A stretch of 64,000 nt of DNA from Streptomyces sp. M92 (GTDB taxonomy: Bacteria; Actinomycetota; Actinomycetes; Streptomycetales; Streptomycetaceae): NCBI RefSeq assembly GCF_028473745.1, contig NZ_CP101137.1:4836001-4900000 (forward strand), in the 5' to 3' direction. Below the pieces are notes generated by a model that was not told where the DNA came from, did no database searches, and saw only the letters and a list, made by a program, of their open reading frames with translations. Of this stretch, positions 7,684 to 16,157 are shown in pieces. Every line of letters starts with the position of its first letter. Positions within the stretch are counted from its first letter, which is position 1. The position numbers were made by a program, and so were the translations under genes.

Positions 7684-9804
7684 TCAGCCGGCCGGGACCA
7701 GTGCGACCTCGTCGCTGCCCGAGAGGGCCGGCAGGCCGTCCGGGGGCGTGTCCTGGTAGCTGGCGTTGAAGACCGCCCGCAGGTTGTCCGCACCGGCGTG
7801 ACCGCCGTCCACGAACGTCTCGAACGACCCGGAGCAGCCGGTGCTCGTGGACAGCGGGTGTCCGTGCGTGTCGTGGCCGAGGATGAACGAGACACTGACC
7901 TTCGAGCAGTCCACCGGCTGGTCGTCGGTGACGGTGACCTCCCACGTCACCGTGTCACCCCAGTGGAACTCCGTGCCGCCGTGCGGGGACGGGTCGGTCG
8001 TCAGCGAGACGACCGGCGCCTTGTTGCCGACGACGACCGGAACCGAGGCGGAGGCCGAGCGGCCGGTGCTGTCGGTGACCTTCAGCGTGGCGTCGAAGAC
8101 GGCGTCGTCGGTGAACGTGTGCTCCGGATTCGCCTCCCGGGAGTCCACCTTGCCGTCGGCGTCGAAGTCCCAGGCGTAGCTGAGGGCGTCACCGTCGGCG
8201 TCCTTGGTTCCGGCGCTGGAGAACCGGACCGTCAGCGGGCTGGTGCCGTTGACGACGTCCGCGGCGACCTTGGGCTCCGGGGTGCGGTTGCCGCGCGTGT
8301 AGTCGATGCGGGACAGCTGGGCCTCGGGCAGCTCCGCGAAGTACCCGGTGCCGTACTCCAGGACGTACAGCGCGCCGTCCGGGCCGAACTCGGCGTCGAT
8401 CGGGCCGTCCGTCTTGATCGAGGGGATCGCGTCCTCGATCTTCTCGACCTTGTTCCGCTTGCCGAGGGTGATGGCCTTCATCTGGTCGCGGGTCCACTCG
8501 TAGAAGAGCGGCTTGCCGTCGAAGTACTCGGGCCAGCGGTTCTGGGCCTTGTTGCGCTTCTCGTAGTCGTACACGGGGCCGCCCATGGGGCCGATACCGC
8601 CCGTGCCGAGCTCCGGGAACTCCTCGGACGCGCCGTAGCCGTAGACGATCTCCGCGTCGGTGACCGGTGGCAGCTCGCTCAGACCGGTGTTGTGGCGCGA
8701 GTCGTTGACCGGCTCGGTGCAGTCGAAGGCGCCGTTCGACTTCCCGGTGGCGAAGTCGTAGTCCTGGTACGGCATGTCCCGGGTCACGCAGAACGGCCAG
8801 CCGTAGTTGGCGGGCCGGTCGATGACCATCCAGCGGCCGTGGCCGGCCGGGCCGCGGTCGGGGTTCGCCTCGTTGGCGTCGGGCGAGTAGTCGCCGACGT
8901 AGACGTCGCCGGTCTTGTCGTCCACCCCGAAGCGGAAGGGGTTGCGCAGCCCCATGGCGTAGATCTCGGGGCGGGTCTTCGGGGTGCCCGGCTTGAAGAG
9001 GTTGCCGCGGGGCACCACATAGCCGCCGTCCGGCTTGACCTTGATGCGCAGGACCTTGCCGCGCAGGTCGTTGGTGTTGCCCGAGGTGCGCCGCGAGTCG
9101 AAGGCCGGGTTGCGGTCGGCGCGGTCGTCGAGCGGGGCGTAGCCGTCCGAGGCGAACGGGTTGGAGTCGTCACCGGTCGAAAGGAACAGGTTGCCCTTGC
9201 GGTCGAAGTCGATCTTGCCGCCGACGTGGCAGCAGATGCCGCGGTCGGCCGGCACGTCGAGGATCTTCTGCTCGGTGTCGAAGGCGAGCCTGTTGCCCTC
9301 GAGCTTGAACCGCGACAGCCGGGTGACGCCCTTGTACTCGGCGAAGTCCGCGGCCGTGCCGTACTCCGGCGCGTCGCCCTCGTTGACGCCGGGGGTGTCC
9401 GGGTCGTCCATGGGGGTGTCGAGGCGGGGCGAATAGTAGAGGTAGACCCAGTGGTTCTTGCGGAAGCCGGGGTCGACGGCGATCCCCTGGACGCCCTCCT
9501 CGTCATGCTGGTAGAGACCCGCGGGGCTCTTCTTCATGTCGGCGGCGAGGAAGTTCACACCGCTCTTCGGATCGTGGATCCGGACCTCTCCCGTGCGTGC
9601 GGTGTGCAGCACCCGCGAGTCGGGCAGGACGGCGAGGGCCATGGGCTCGCCCGGACGGTCGTTGAGGGTGACCTTCTGGAAGGCCGCCGGGTCCGGCGGC
9701 GTGGGGTCTGATTTCGCGGCTTGGGCCGGGGACAGTGGAAGGAGCCCGACGGCCCCTGCCAGCGTTGCCGCCCCCACGAAGGTGGCGAACCGTCTGATAC
9801 GCAC
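7684..9804 (-). CDS. Secreted PQQ-dependent-type sugar (glucose/sorbosone) dehydrogenase with PKD domain
   Basis: A 706-residue exported protein. Residues 1-29 form a signal peptide ending SPAQA. Residues ~45-480 form the six-bladed propeller of the GSDH family (glucose/sorbosone dehydrogenase), with segments such as GLYQHDEEGVQGIAVDPGF, RGICCHVGGKIDFD, GLRNPFRFGVDD and IDAEFGPDGALYVLEYG. A PKD-type domain follows (GDALSYAWDFDADGKVDS, about 540-590), then another Ig-like module. GSDH enzymes oxidise sugars with PQQ; many Streptomyces members are uncharacterised, and I see no PQQ-synthesis genes nearby. Start GTG 9804 has GAAGGAG six bases upstream. A TTGACG/TAGCGT promoter lies about 65-90 bases upstream and a strong terminator follows, so it is a single-gene unit. 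Confidence 0.85.
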   Translation of the reverse strand: MRIRRFATFVGAATLAGAVGLLPLSPAQAAKSDPTPPDPAAFQKVTLNDRPGEPMALAVLPDSRVLHTARTGEVRIHDPKSGVNFLAADMKKSPAGLYQHDEEGVQGIAVDPGFRKNHWVYLYYSPRLDTPMDDPDTPGVNEGDAPEYGTAADFAEYKGVTRLSRFKLEGNRLAFDTEQKILDVPADRGICCHVGGKIDFDRKGNLFLSTGDDSNPFASDGYAPLDDRADRNPAFDSRRTSGNTNDLRGKVLRIKVKPDGGYVVPRGNLFKPGTPKTRPEIYAMGLRNPFRFGVDDKTGDVYVGDYSPDANEANPDRGPAGHGRWMVIDRPANYGWPFCVTRDMPYQDYDFATGKSNGAFDCTEPVNDSRHNTGLSELPPVTDAEIVYGYGASEEFPELGTGGIGPMGGPVYDYEKRNKAQNRWPEYFDGKPLFYEWTRDQMKAITLGKRNKVEKIEDAIPSIKTDGPIDAEFGPDGALYVLEYGTGYFAELPEAQLSRIDYTRGNRTPEPKVAADVVNGTSPLTVRFSSAGTKDADGDALSYAWDFDADGKVDSREANPEHTFTDDAVFDATLKVTDSTGRSASASVPVVVGNKAPVVSLTTDPSPHGGTEFHWGDTVTWEVTVTDDQPVDCSKVSVSFILGHDTHGHPLSTSTGCSGSFETFVDGGHAGADNLRAVFNASYQDTPPDGLPALSGSDEVALVPAG

Positions 9805-9865
9805 CGAGAACTCCTTCGGTCTGGGATGAAACCAGGTGAAAGCCCGTGCGGAACAAGTCGGTTGG

Positions 9866-9895
9866 ACGCTAAGGCGTGCACTTTCGACCCGTCAA
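9866..9895 (-). promoter_or_regulatory. Sigma-70-type promoter for the sugar dehydrogenase gene
   Basis: On the minus strand TTGACG (9895-9890) and TAGCGT (9871-9866) are separated by 18 bases, a good match to the housekeeping (HrdB) promoter pattern, about 62 bases before the GTG start. The rest of the 278-base divergent region (9805-10082) holds a directly repeated AAAGTTTC at about 9901 and 9922, but no riboswitch that I can recognise. Confidence 0.6.
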
Positions 9896-10082
9896 GGACA
9901 AAGTTTCAACTTCCTTGGGGAAAGTTTCTCGTGTAAGTACGACGCCTCTGAGGCCTCGGAAGCCGCGACGACCGTGCGATCCGCGCCACTTGACATGGCC
10001 AACCGGCCGATTGCCGTCTTGTCATGGCCTGTTACCGGCGCTTATTTTTGCCCCTCCTGACGCAATGTCGAGGGGGACCTCC

Positions 10083-11348
10083 ATGGCCGTACGCGGCCGG
10101 CACCGCCGGTATCAGCCGAACAGGATCAACCGCGCCTCCCTGACCGTCACCGCGGGCGGCGCGGGCCTCGCGCTCCCGCTCGTCGGCACCGGCACGGCAC
10201 ACGCGGCCGACGTGGAGACCTGGGACAAGGTCGCCGCCTGCGAGTCCACCAACGACTGGGACATCAACACCGGCAACGGCTACTACGGCGGGTTGCAGTT
10301 CACCCAGTCCACCTGGGAGGAGTTCGGCGGCACCGAGTACGCCCCGCGCGCCGACCTGGCCACCAAGGACCAGCAGATCGCGGTCGCGGAGAAGGTGCTG
10401 GAGGGGCAGGGCCCGGGCGCCTGGCCGGTGTGCTCCCAGAGGGCGGGGCTGACCCGGGACGGTGCCGTGCCCGACATCCGTCCGTCCTCCGCCCCGTCCA
10501 CCGGGAAGTCAGGGGTCGCGAAATCCGGGACCGCGAAGTCCGACTCGGTGAAGGACGTCAAGCCCCAGACCACGCCACAGTCCCGGGCGGGCAAGGGCCG
10601 GATGTACACGGTGGTCACCGGCGACACCCTGTCCGGCATCGCCGACGCCCAGCGGGTGCGCGGTGGGTGGCACGGCCTGTACGAGGCCAACCGCGCCGAG
10701 ATCGGAGCGGACCCCGACCTGATCATGCCCGGCCAGCGCCTCGCGCTGCGCGGCGAACGGACCACAGCGCCCCGCGCCGAACCCGAGCAGGAGCAACAGC
10801 AGAAGCAGGAGCAGAAGCAGAAGCAGAAACAACAGCCGAAGCAGGAGCAGAAACAGAAGAAACAGCCAAAGCGGCAACCCGAGAAGTCGTCCCCCGGCAG
10901 CGGCACCGAGAAGCCGGCCAAGGCCGCCAAGACCACCACCCGCCAAGCCGTCGTCGCCCCCGTCGACGCCTCCACCGGCACGCCCTACCGGCAGGCGGGA
11001 TCATCCTGGTCGAAGGGCTACCACACCGGCGTCGACTTCCCCGTGCCCACCGGGACCTCGGTCAAGTCGGTCGCGGCGGGCCGGGTGGTCAGCGCGGGGT
11101 GGGGCGGTTCCTACGGCTACCAGGTGGTCGTCCGGCACGACGACGGCCGCTTCTCGCAGTACGCCCACCTCTCGGCGATCTCCGTGAAGGACGGCCAGTC
11201 CGTGGGCGCCGGCCAGCGGATCGGCCGCTCGGGCTCCACCGGCAACAGCACGGGCCCGCATCTGCACTTCGAGGTGCGGACGGGGCCCGGCTTCGGCTCG
11301 GACGTCGACCCGGTGGCGTACCTGCGGGCCGGCGGGGTCAGGATCTGA
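10083..11348 (+). CDS. Secreted muralytic protein: Rpf-type transglycosylase, LysM, M23 peptidase
   Basis: A 421-residue cell-wall hydrolase. After a signal peptide (to about residue 41, AHA) comes a resuscitation-promoting-factor transglycosylase domain (WDKVAACESTNDWDINTGNG, catalytic Glu E54), which cleaves peptidoglycan glycan strands. A LysM wall-binding domain follows (YTVVTGDTLSGIADAQ to IMPGQRLAL, ~178-225), then a 35-residue Gln/Lys/Glu linker. The C-terminal M23 endopeptidase domain has the zinc motifs HTGVD and HLHFE. Combining both activities in one chain implies a role in germination or growth-linked wall turnover. ATG 10083 follows GAGGGGG at 10069-10075; the frame extends upstream but without a better start. 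Its end overlaps the convergent transporter gene by 11 bases. Confidence 0.93.
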   Translation: MAVRGRHRRYQPNRINRASLTVTAGGAGLALPLVGTGTAHAADVETWDKVAACESTNDWDINTGNGYYGGLQFTQSTWEEFGGTEYAPRADLATKDQQIAVAEKVLEGQGPGAWPVCSQRAGLTRDGAVPDIRPSSAPSTGKSGVAKSGTAKSDSVKDVKPQTTPQSRAGKGRMYTVVTGDTLSGIADAQRVRGGWHGLYEANRAEIGADPDLIMPGQRLALRGERTTAPRAEPEQEQQQKQEQKQKQKQQPKQEQKQKKQPKRQPEKSSPGSGTEKPAKAAKTTTRQAVVAPVDASTGTPYRQAGSSWSKGYHTGVDFPVPTGTSVKSVAAGRVVSAGWGGSYGYQVVVRHDDGRFSQYAHLSAISVKDGQSVGAGQRIGRSGSTGNSTGPHLHFEVRTGPGFGSDVDPVAYLRAGGVRI

Positions 11349-12441
11349 TCCGCACCCGGTGCCGGTCGAGCACGGGCGGCGGGACGAACGCGCCACCGTG
11401 GACGGGGCCGTACGAGAGTTGCGGGACGAGTCCGGGCAGGACGCTCCGGGCCGGTCCCGGTACGTCGTACGGCTCCTCGGCGGGAACCGTCTCCGGGCCC
11501 TGCGCCGCCCCCGGGGCGGGCAGGAACACCTTCTCGGGCAGCGGAGCGGGCGGCGCCGCCTCCGTCCCGAGCGGCGCGGTCCCCGCCTCCGCGGCCCCTG
11601 CCTCCGCGGCCTCCCGCGCGATCCGCTCCGTCGTCAGCAGGATCAGCCCGCCCGCGGCCACCACGCCGCAGCTCAGGGCGAGCACGGTACCGGTCGTGCC
11701 GTACCGGAACGTCTCGCCGAACATCGTGATGCCGACCACCGCCGCCACCACCGGGTTCACGACCGTCAGCGTGGCCAGTGGGGCGGCGAGACCCGCGCCC
11801 CGGTAGGAGGCCTGCGACAGCAGCATGCCGGCCGTGGCGAGCACGCCGATCACGGCCAGCGACGGCACGTCGGCGACCGACACCCCGCCCGCCCAGTCGA
11901 CCGCGACCGTCTTGGTGAAGACCGAGGACATGCCGAAGGCGATGCCGGACGCGATGGCCAGCAGGATGCTGCGCACCGCCGGGTGCCGGTGAGCGGCCCG
12001 GCCGGCGATCATCAGCGCGACGATCACCGCTCCGGTGACGGAGGCCGTGAAGACCCGCTGTGCCGTGTCCAGCGACTGGGTGTCGGACGCGCCGACCAAC
12101 GACAGCAGACCCGCGAGACCGACCGTCGCCATGAGTGCGCCCCGCCAGGCCGTCCTGCCCGCCTTGCGGCCCACGAACAGCGCGGCCATGGGCAGCGCGA
12201 AGACGATGGTGAGCGCGCCCAGCGGCTGCACCAGACTCAGCGGGCCGAGGGCGAGCGCCACGACGTGCAGCAGGCCGCCGAGGCCGTTGAGCGCGACCGC
12301 CGCCCACCAGCCTGGCCGGCGCAGCGGAGCGTACTGAGCACCCGGGGAGGACGCCGCCACCTGCTCCTGCACGATCGCTCCGCCCGCGTACGCCACGGCG
12401 GAGACGAGCGACAGCAGCACGGACAACGCGAGGGCGCTCAT
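11338..12441 (-). CDS. DMT/EamA-type multispanning transporter
   Basis: A 367-residue integral membrane protein with about nine or ten hydrophobic helices in two similar halves, the pattern of the drug/metabolite transporter superfamily. The first half includes PLGALTIVFALPMAALFVG and the second VNPVVAAVVGITMFGE, positions typical of the inverted EamA repeats. The last ~90 residues are a Pro/Ala-rich cytoplasmic tail. Substrate unknown; relatives export metabolites, amino acids or toxic compounds. Its 3' end overlaps the convergent muralytic gene. Upstream, 12442-12668 is a divergent promoter region with no gene that I can support. Confidence 0.85.
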   Translation of the reverse strand: MSALALSVLLSLVSAVAYAGGAIVQEQVAASSPGAQYAPLRRPGWWAAVALNGLGGLLHVVALALGPLSLVQPLGALTIVFALPMAALFVGRKAGRTAWRGALMATVGLAGLLSLVGASDTQSLDTAQRVFTASVTGAVIVALMIAGRAAHRHPAVRSILLAIASGIAFGMSSVFTKTVAVDWAGGVSVADVPSLAVIGVLATAGMLLSQASYRGAGLAAPLATLTVVNPVVAAVVGITMFGETFRYGTTGTVLALSCGVVAAGGLILLTTERIAREAAEAGAAEAGTAPLGTEAAPPAPLPEKVFLPAPGAAQGPETVPAEEPYDVPGPARSVLPGLVPQLSYGPVHGGAFVPPPVLDRHRVRIRS

Positions 12442-12668
12442 CGGCTGCTCCTCTGCGTGAGGCGGGGGCGCTGGGCCCGGCGCGGCGAACGGTCGTCATC
12501 CATGAACAACACGATGCCGTGCCGGGAGCTTCCCGTCGTCGTCCCTGAGCACTCATTGGGTCATACTGCCGATGGAGTACGGAGGCGGCGCCGTCCTCCC
12601 CTGGGTGGGCGACCGGAAGACCCCGGCCCCTGACCCGACCCCTAAGGGCCCTGGTATTACTGCTTCCT

Positions 12669-13493
12669 GTGGCCCCGACTCCAGACCTCGACCCCGGCCT
12701 GACCGCCCTCCGCCCGCTCGGCGGGTTCTTCCTCCTCCACGCGTCGCGACCGCTGCCGTCCCGGCCGCTTCCCACCCTCGCGGACGCCTACGCCCCCGGG
12801 GACGGGGCCCCGGGCCCGAGCCCCCGCCCACGGCTCGCGACGGACCCGCTCGGCTTCCGCGTCCGTAAGGTCGCCGCCGCCCTCCGCGTCCCGGAGACGC
12901 GGGTCGCCGCCTCCGTCGCCCAGCAGGGCCTCGCCGCCCGCCTGTGGTCGGTGACGCTGGGGTGCGCCGCGCTCCACGGCCGCGTCCCGGACCTCGCCCC
13001 GCGGCTGCTCCACTACGACCCCGACGCCGCCGCCCCCGACGACCTGTGGCTCTCCGGAGTGAGCCCCCTGCCGGGCGACGCCGGCACGATCGCCGACACC
13101 GTGCTCCGCGCCCACCTCGTCCCGCTGACGGCGGCCGTGCACGACCGGTACCGCGTCGCCAGCGGACTGCTGTGGGGCAACGCCGCCTCCGCGCTCGCGG
13201 GTGCCGGCCGGGAACTGGACCGCTGGGCCCGCCGCAACGGCCGCACGGACACCGCCGACCGCGCCCGCGCTCTGACCGCCGAGCTCCTCGCCCACCCGCT
13301 TCTCGCCCGAGCCGGCACCCTCACCGGCACCGCCTTCCGGCGCCGCAGCTGCTGCCTGTACTACCGGGCGCCGGGTTCGGGCGTCTGCGGCGACTGCTGC
13401 TTCTCGCGGCCGCCCGAGCCTCCCCGGTCCCCACCGTCGTCCTCGTCGTCCCCGCCGCCCCCGCCCCCTTCCCCAGACGCCCCGTCCGGGTGA
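12669..13493 (+). CDS. FhuF-like (2Fe-2S) protein, probable ferric-siderophore reductase
   Basis: A 274-residue protein ending in the exact FhuF-type cluster motif CC-x10-C-x2-C (CCLYYRAPGSGVCGDC), which binds a [2Fe-2S] centre in E. coli FhuF and related siderophore-iron reductases. The upstream part has a helix-rich FhuF-like body (SVAQQGLAARLWSVTLGCAA; DRYRVASGLLWGNAASALAG). The likely job is to release iron from ferric siderophores in the cytoplasm. A low-complexity Ser/Pro tail of about 30 residues follows the cluster. The start used is GTG 12669; no ribosome site precedes it, and a leaderless mRNA is possible. It is followed 38 bases later by glgA, to which it has no obvious functional link. 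Confidence 0.82.
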   Translation: MAPTPDLDPGLTALRPLGGFFLLHASRPLPSRPLPTLADAYAPGDGAPGPSPRPRLATDPLGFRVRKVAAALRVPETRVAASVAQQGLAARLWSVTLGCAALHGRVPDLAPRLLHYDPDAAAPDDLWLSGVSPLPGDAGTIADTVLRAHLVPLTAAVHDRYRVASGLLWGNAASALAGAGRELDRWARRNGRTDTADRARALTAELLAHPLLARAGTLTGTAFRRRSCCLYYRAPGSGVCGDCCFSRPPEPPRSPPSSSSSPPPPPPSPDAPSG

Positions 13494-13531
13494 CCATGAG
13501 GGAACCAGCCGCCGAGCACGGGAGGTTCCGG

Positions 13532-14707
13532 GTGCGTGTGGGACTGCTGACCCGCGAGTACCCGCCGGACGTCTACGGCGGCGCGGGCGTCCACGTGGAG
13601 TTCCTCGCCCGCGAACTCGGCCGCCTGGTCGACCTGGACGTGCACTGCTGGGGAGAGGGCCGCACCGAGGACGTGCTGCGCCACCGCTCCTGGCCCGCCC
13701 TGGACGGCACCAACGACGCGCTGCGCACCTTCTCCGTGGACCTCGCCATGACCGCCGCCCTCCAGGGCCGCGAGCTGGTCCACTCCCACACCTGGTACGC
13801 CAACCTCGGCGGCCACCTCGCCAAACTCCTGTACGGCGTGCCGCACGTGGTGACCGCGCACTCGCTGGAGCCCCTGCGCCCCTGGAAGGCCGAGCAGCTG
13901 GGCGGCGGTTACGCCCTGTCGAGCTGGGCCGAGCGGACCGCGGTCGAGGCCGCCGACGCCGTGATCGCGGTCTCCGGCGCCATGCGCGAGGACGTCCTCG
14001 CCTGCTACCCGGCGGTCGCGGAGGACCGGGTCCACGTCGTGCACAACGGCATCGACACCGGCCTCTACCGGCCCGACCCCGCCACCGACGCCCTCGACCG
14101 GATCGGCCTCGACCGCTCCCGACCGTACGTCCTGTTCGTCGGCCGCATCACCCGCCAGAAGGGCGTGCCCCACCTGCTGCGCGCCGCCCGTGCCATCGAC
14201 CCGGCCGCGCAGGTCGTGCTGTGCGCCGGCGCCCCGGACACCCCCGAGATCGACCAGGAGTTCCGGGACCTGTTCGCCGCGCTGAGCCGGGCCCGCGAGG
14301 GCGTGCACTGGATCCCGCGCATGCTGCCGCGCCCCGACGTGATCCAGCTGCTGACGCACGCGGCCGTCTTCGTCTGCCCGTCCGGGTACGAACCGCTCGG
14401 CATCGTGAATCTGGAGGCGATGGCCTGCGGCACGCCCGTCGTGGCCTCCCGGGTCGGCGGCATCCCCGAGGTCGTGGCGGACGGTGAGACGGGGGTGCTC
14501 GTCCCCAGGGACGAGGACGACACGGGGGACGGGGACCGCGACTTCGAGGCGGGCCTCGCCCGGGCCCTGGACTCAGTCCTCGGCGACCCGGAGACCGCGC
14601 GGCGGATGGGCGAGGCGGGCCGGGCCCGGGCGGTGGAGGAGTTCGGCTGGGACGCGGTGGCCCGCCGGACCGTCCGGCTCTACGAGGAGATCCTCAAGCA
14701 GGCTTAG
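13532..14707 (+). CDS. glgA: Actinobacterial glycogen synthase / maltose-1-phosphate synthase (GT4)
   Basis: A 391-residue GT4 glycosyltransferase of the actinobacterial GlgA group (called GlgM in mycobacteria), which transfers glucose from ADP-glucose to glucan or glucose 1-phosphate on the way to glycogen. The N-terminus MRVGLLTREYPPDVYGGAG is canonical. Further motifs are SHTWYANLGGHLAK, GRITRQKGVPHLL and the donor-site signature GYEPLGIVNLEAMACGTPVV with its two Glu residues. The start at GTG 13532 is supported by GGAGG at 13521-13525; longer frames reach back into the FhuF-like gene and are not needed. The next gene, glgC, makes its ADP-glucose substrate. Confidence 0.93.
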   Translation: MRVGLLTREYPPDVYGGAGVHVEFLARELGRLVDLDVHCWGEGRTEDVLRHRSWPALDGTNDALRTFSVDLAMTAALQGRELVHSHTWYANLGGHLAKLLYGVPHVVTAHSLEPLRPWKAEQLGGGYALSSWAERTAVEAADAVIAVSGAMREDVLACYPAVAEDRVHVVHNGIDTGLYRPDPATDALDRIGLDRSRPYVLFVGRITRQKGVPHLLRAARAIDPAAQVVLCAGAPDTPEIDQEFRDLFAALSRAREGVHWIPRMLPRPDVIQLLTHAAVFVCPSGYEPLGIVNLEAMACGTPVVASRVGGIPEVVADGETGVLVPRDEDDTGDGDRDFEAGLARALDSVLGDPETARRMGEAGRARAVEEFGWDAVARRTVRLYEEILKQA

Positions 14708-14728
14708 GCCGCCCCGCCCGGGGCGGCC
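14707..14728 (+). terminator. GC-rich hairpin between glgA and glgC
   Basis: A perfect 9-bp stem (14707-14715 with 14720-14728) and a four-base loop begin at the last base of the glgA stop codon. It may terminate or attenuate transcription between glgA and glgC, or stabilise the upstream message; no U-run follows. Confidence 0.55.
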
Positions 14729-14756
14729 GGGGTGAACGAGGGTGAGGGGAGCGGCC

Positions 14757-15977
14757 ATGCGTCGTGGAGGTCCTTCGGTGCTCGGGATCGTGCTGGCGGG
14801 CGGGGAGGGCAAGCGCCTGATGCCCCTGACCGCGGACCGCGCCAAACCCGCGGTCACCTTCGGCGGCACGTACCGGCTGGTCGACTTCGTGCTGTCCAAC
14901 CTGGTCAACGGCGACATCCTGCGGATCTGCGTCCTCACCCAGTACAAGTCGCACTCCCTGGACCGGCACATCACCACCACCTGGCGGATGTCCAGCCTGC
15001 TCGGCAACTACGTCACCCCGGTCCCCGCCCAGCAGCGCCTGGGCCCGCGCTGGTACCTGGGCAGCGCCGACGCGATCCTGCAGTCCCTCAACCTCGTCCA
15101 CGACGAACAGCCCGAGTACGTCGCGGTCTTCGGTGCCGACCACGTGTACCGGATGGACCCGCGCCAGATGCTCGCCCAGCACATCGAGTCCGGCGCGGGT
15201 GTGACCGTCGCCGGGATACGGGTCCCGCGCACCGAGTCCTCGTCCTTCGGCGTGATCACCCCGGGCTCCGACGGCCGGACCGTCGCCGGCTTCCTGGAGA
15301 AGCCCGCCGACCCTCCCGGGCTGGCCGACGACCCCGAGTGCGTCTTCGCCTCGATGGGCAACTACGTCTTCACCACCAAGGCCCTCGTCGAGGCCCTGCA
15401 CCGGGACGCCGAGGACGAGCGCTCCGTGCACGACATGGGCGGCTCGATCCTGCCGCGGCTCACCGCCCGGGGAGAGGCCGCGCTGTACGACTTCAGTGAC
15501 AACCACGTGCCGGGGGAGACCACCCGCGATCAGGGCTACTGGCGGGACGTCGGCACGCTCGACGCGTACTACGACGCCCACATGGACCTGATCGCCGAGC
15601 GGCCCGCCTTCAACCTCTACAACCGCGACTGGCCCCTCTACACGCACTCCGCCCAGCTCTCCCCGGCCCGTTTCAACGCCGGGGGCATCGCCAGTGAGTC
15701 GATCGTCAGCGCGGGCTGCCTGGTGCGGGGGCAGGTCACCCGGTCCGTGCTCTCGCCCGGCGTGGTGGTCGACCCCGGAGCGGTCGTGCAGGGGTCGGTG
15801 CTGCACGACAACGTGCACATCGGCCGGGGCGCGGTCGTGCGCGGGGCGGTGCTGGACAAGAACGTGGACGTGCCGCCGGGCGCGACGATCGGCGTCAACC
15901 CGGAGCGGGACGCCGAGCTGTACACCGTCTCCAAGGGCGGCGTGATCGCGCTGGGGAAGGGGCAGCGGGTGCCGTGA
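14757..15977 (+). CDS. glgC: Glucose-1-phosphate adenylyltransferase
   Basis: GlgC makes ADP-glucose from ATP and glucose 1-phosphate, the committed step of bacterial glycogen synthesis. The 406-residue product has the nucleotide-binding loop VLAGGEGKRLMPLT, the KPAVTFGGTYRLVDF segment, the catalytic GADHVYRMD motif, FLEKPADPPG, YWRDVGTLDAYYDAH and a C-terminal left-handed beta-helix of hexapeptide repeats. Length matches the family. ATG 14757 has AGGGGAG at 14745-14751. It lies 49 bases after glgA on the same strand, separated by a hairpin, and ends at a long-stem terminator. Confidence 0.96.
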   Translation: MRRGGPSVLGIVLAGGEGKRLMPLTADRAKPAVTFGGTYRLVDFVLSNLVNGDILRICVLTQYKSHSLDRHITTTWRMSSLLGNYVTPVPAQQRLGPRWYLGSADAILQSLNLVHDEQPEYVAVFGADHVYRMDPRQMLAQHIESGAGVTVAGIRVPRTESSSFGVITPGSDGRTVAGFLEKPADPPGLADDPECVFASMGNYVFTTKALVEALHRDAEDERSVHDMGGSILPRLTARGEAALYDFSDNHVPGETTRDQGYWRDVGTLDAYYDAHMDLIAERPAFNLYNRDWPLYTHSAQLSPARFNAGGIASESIVSAGCLVRGQVTRSVLSPGVVVDPGAVVQGSVLHDNVHIGRGAVVRGAVLDKNVDVPPGATIGVNPERDAELYTVSKGGVIALGKGQRVP

Positions 15978-15983
15978 CGGACG

Positions 15984-16036
15984 GATGACGGCCCCGGCCC
16001 CCCGTGTGACGCGCGTTGAGTTCCGGGGCCGTTGTC
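15984..16036 (+). terminator. Terminator hairpin after glgC
   Basis: A 14-bp stem, with a few G-U pairs in its base and a perfect core of ten pairs (15988-15997 with 16023-16032), closes a 25-base loop starting seven bases after the glgC stop. Confidence 0.6.
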
Positions 16037-16090
16037 ATGTCCCTGGACGCCCAGGGGAATCCGTGCTGTCATGCCTGTGCACCTCTGTGT

Positions 16091-16115
16091 TACATCGATG
16101 TATGACATCGATGTC
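16091..16115 (+). promoter_or_regulatory. Twin palindromic operators upstream of the GH2 gene
   Basis: Two perfect 12-bp palindromes, TACATCGATGTA (16091-16102) and GACATCGATGTC (16104-16115), share the core ACATCGATGT and are separated by one base, giving a 13-base centre-to-centre spacing. They end 42 bases before the start of the secreted glycosidase gene. The CG-centred symmetry is what LacI-family repressors bind, but no such regulator is adjacent. Confidence 0.75.
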
Positions 16116-16157
16116 CTGAGCCATCAGAGCCACCACCCGTTCTCGAGGAGAGGGTCC

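Noticed and set aside
7504..9711. 735-codon plus-strand frame across the sugar dehydrogenase gene
   Set aside because: It is the antisense of a clear minus-strand gene with signal peptide and GSDH motifs; its product is Val/Arg/Asp-rich without family features.
9805..10082. Possible ydaO-type c-di-AMP riboswitch before the Rpf-like gene
   Set aside because: Such riboswitches precede rpf genes in Streptomyces, but I could not find the conserved GGGAACC and GGGGUGAA-like parts here.
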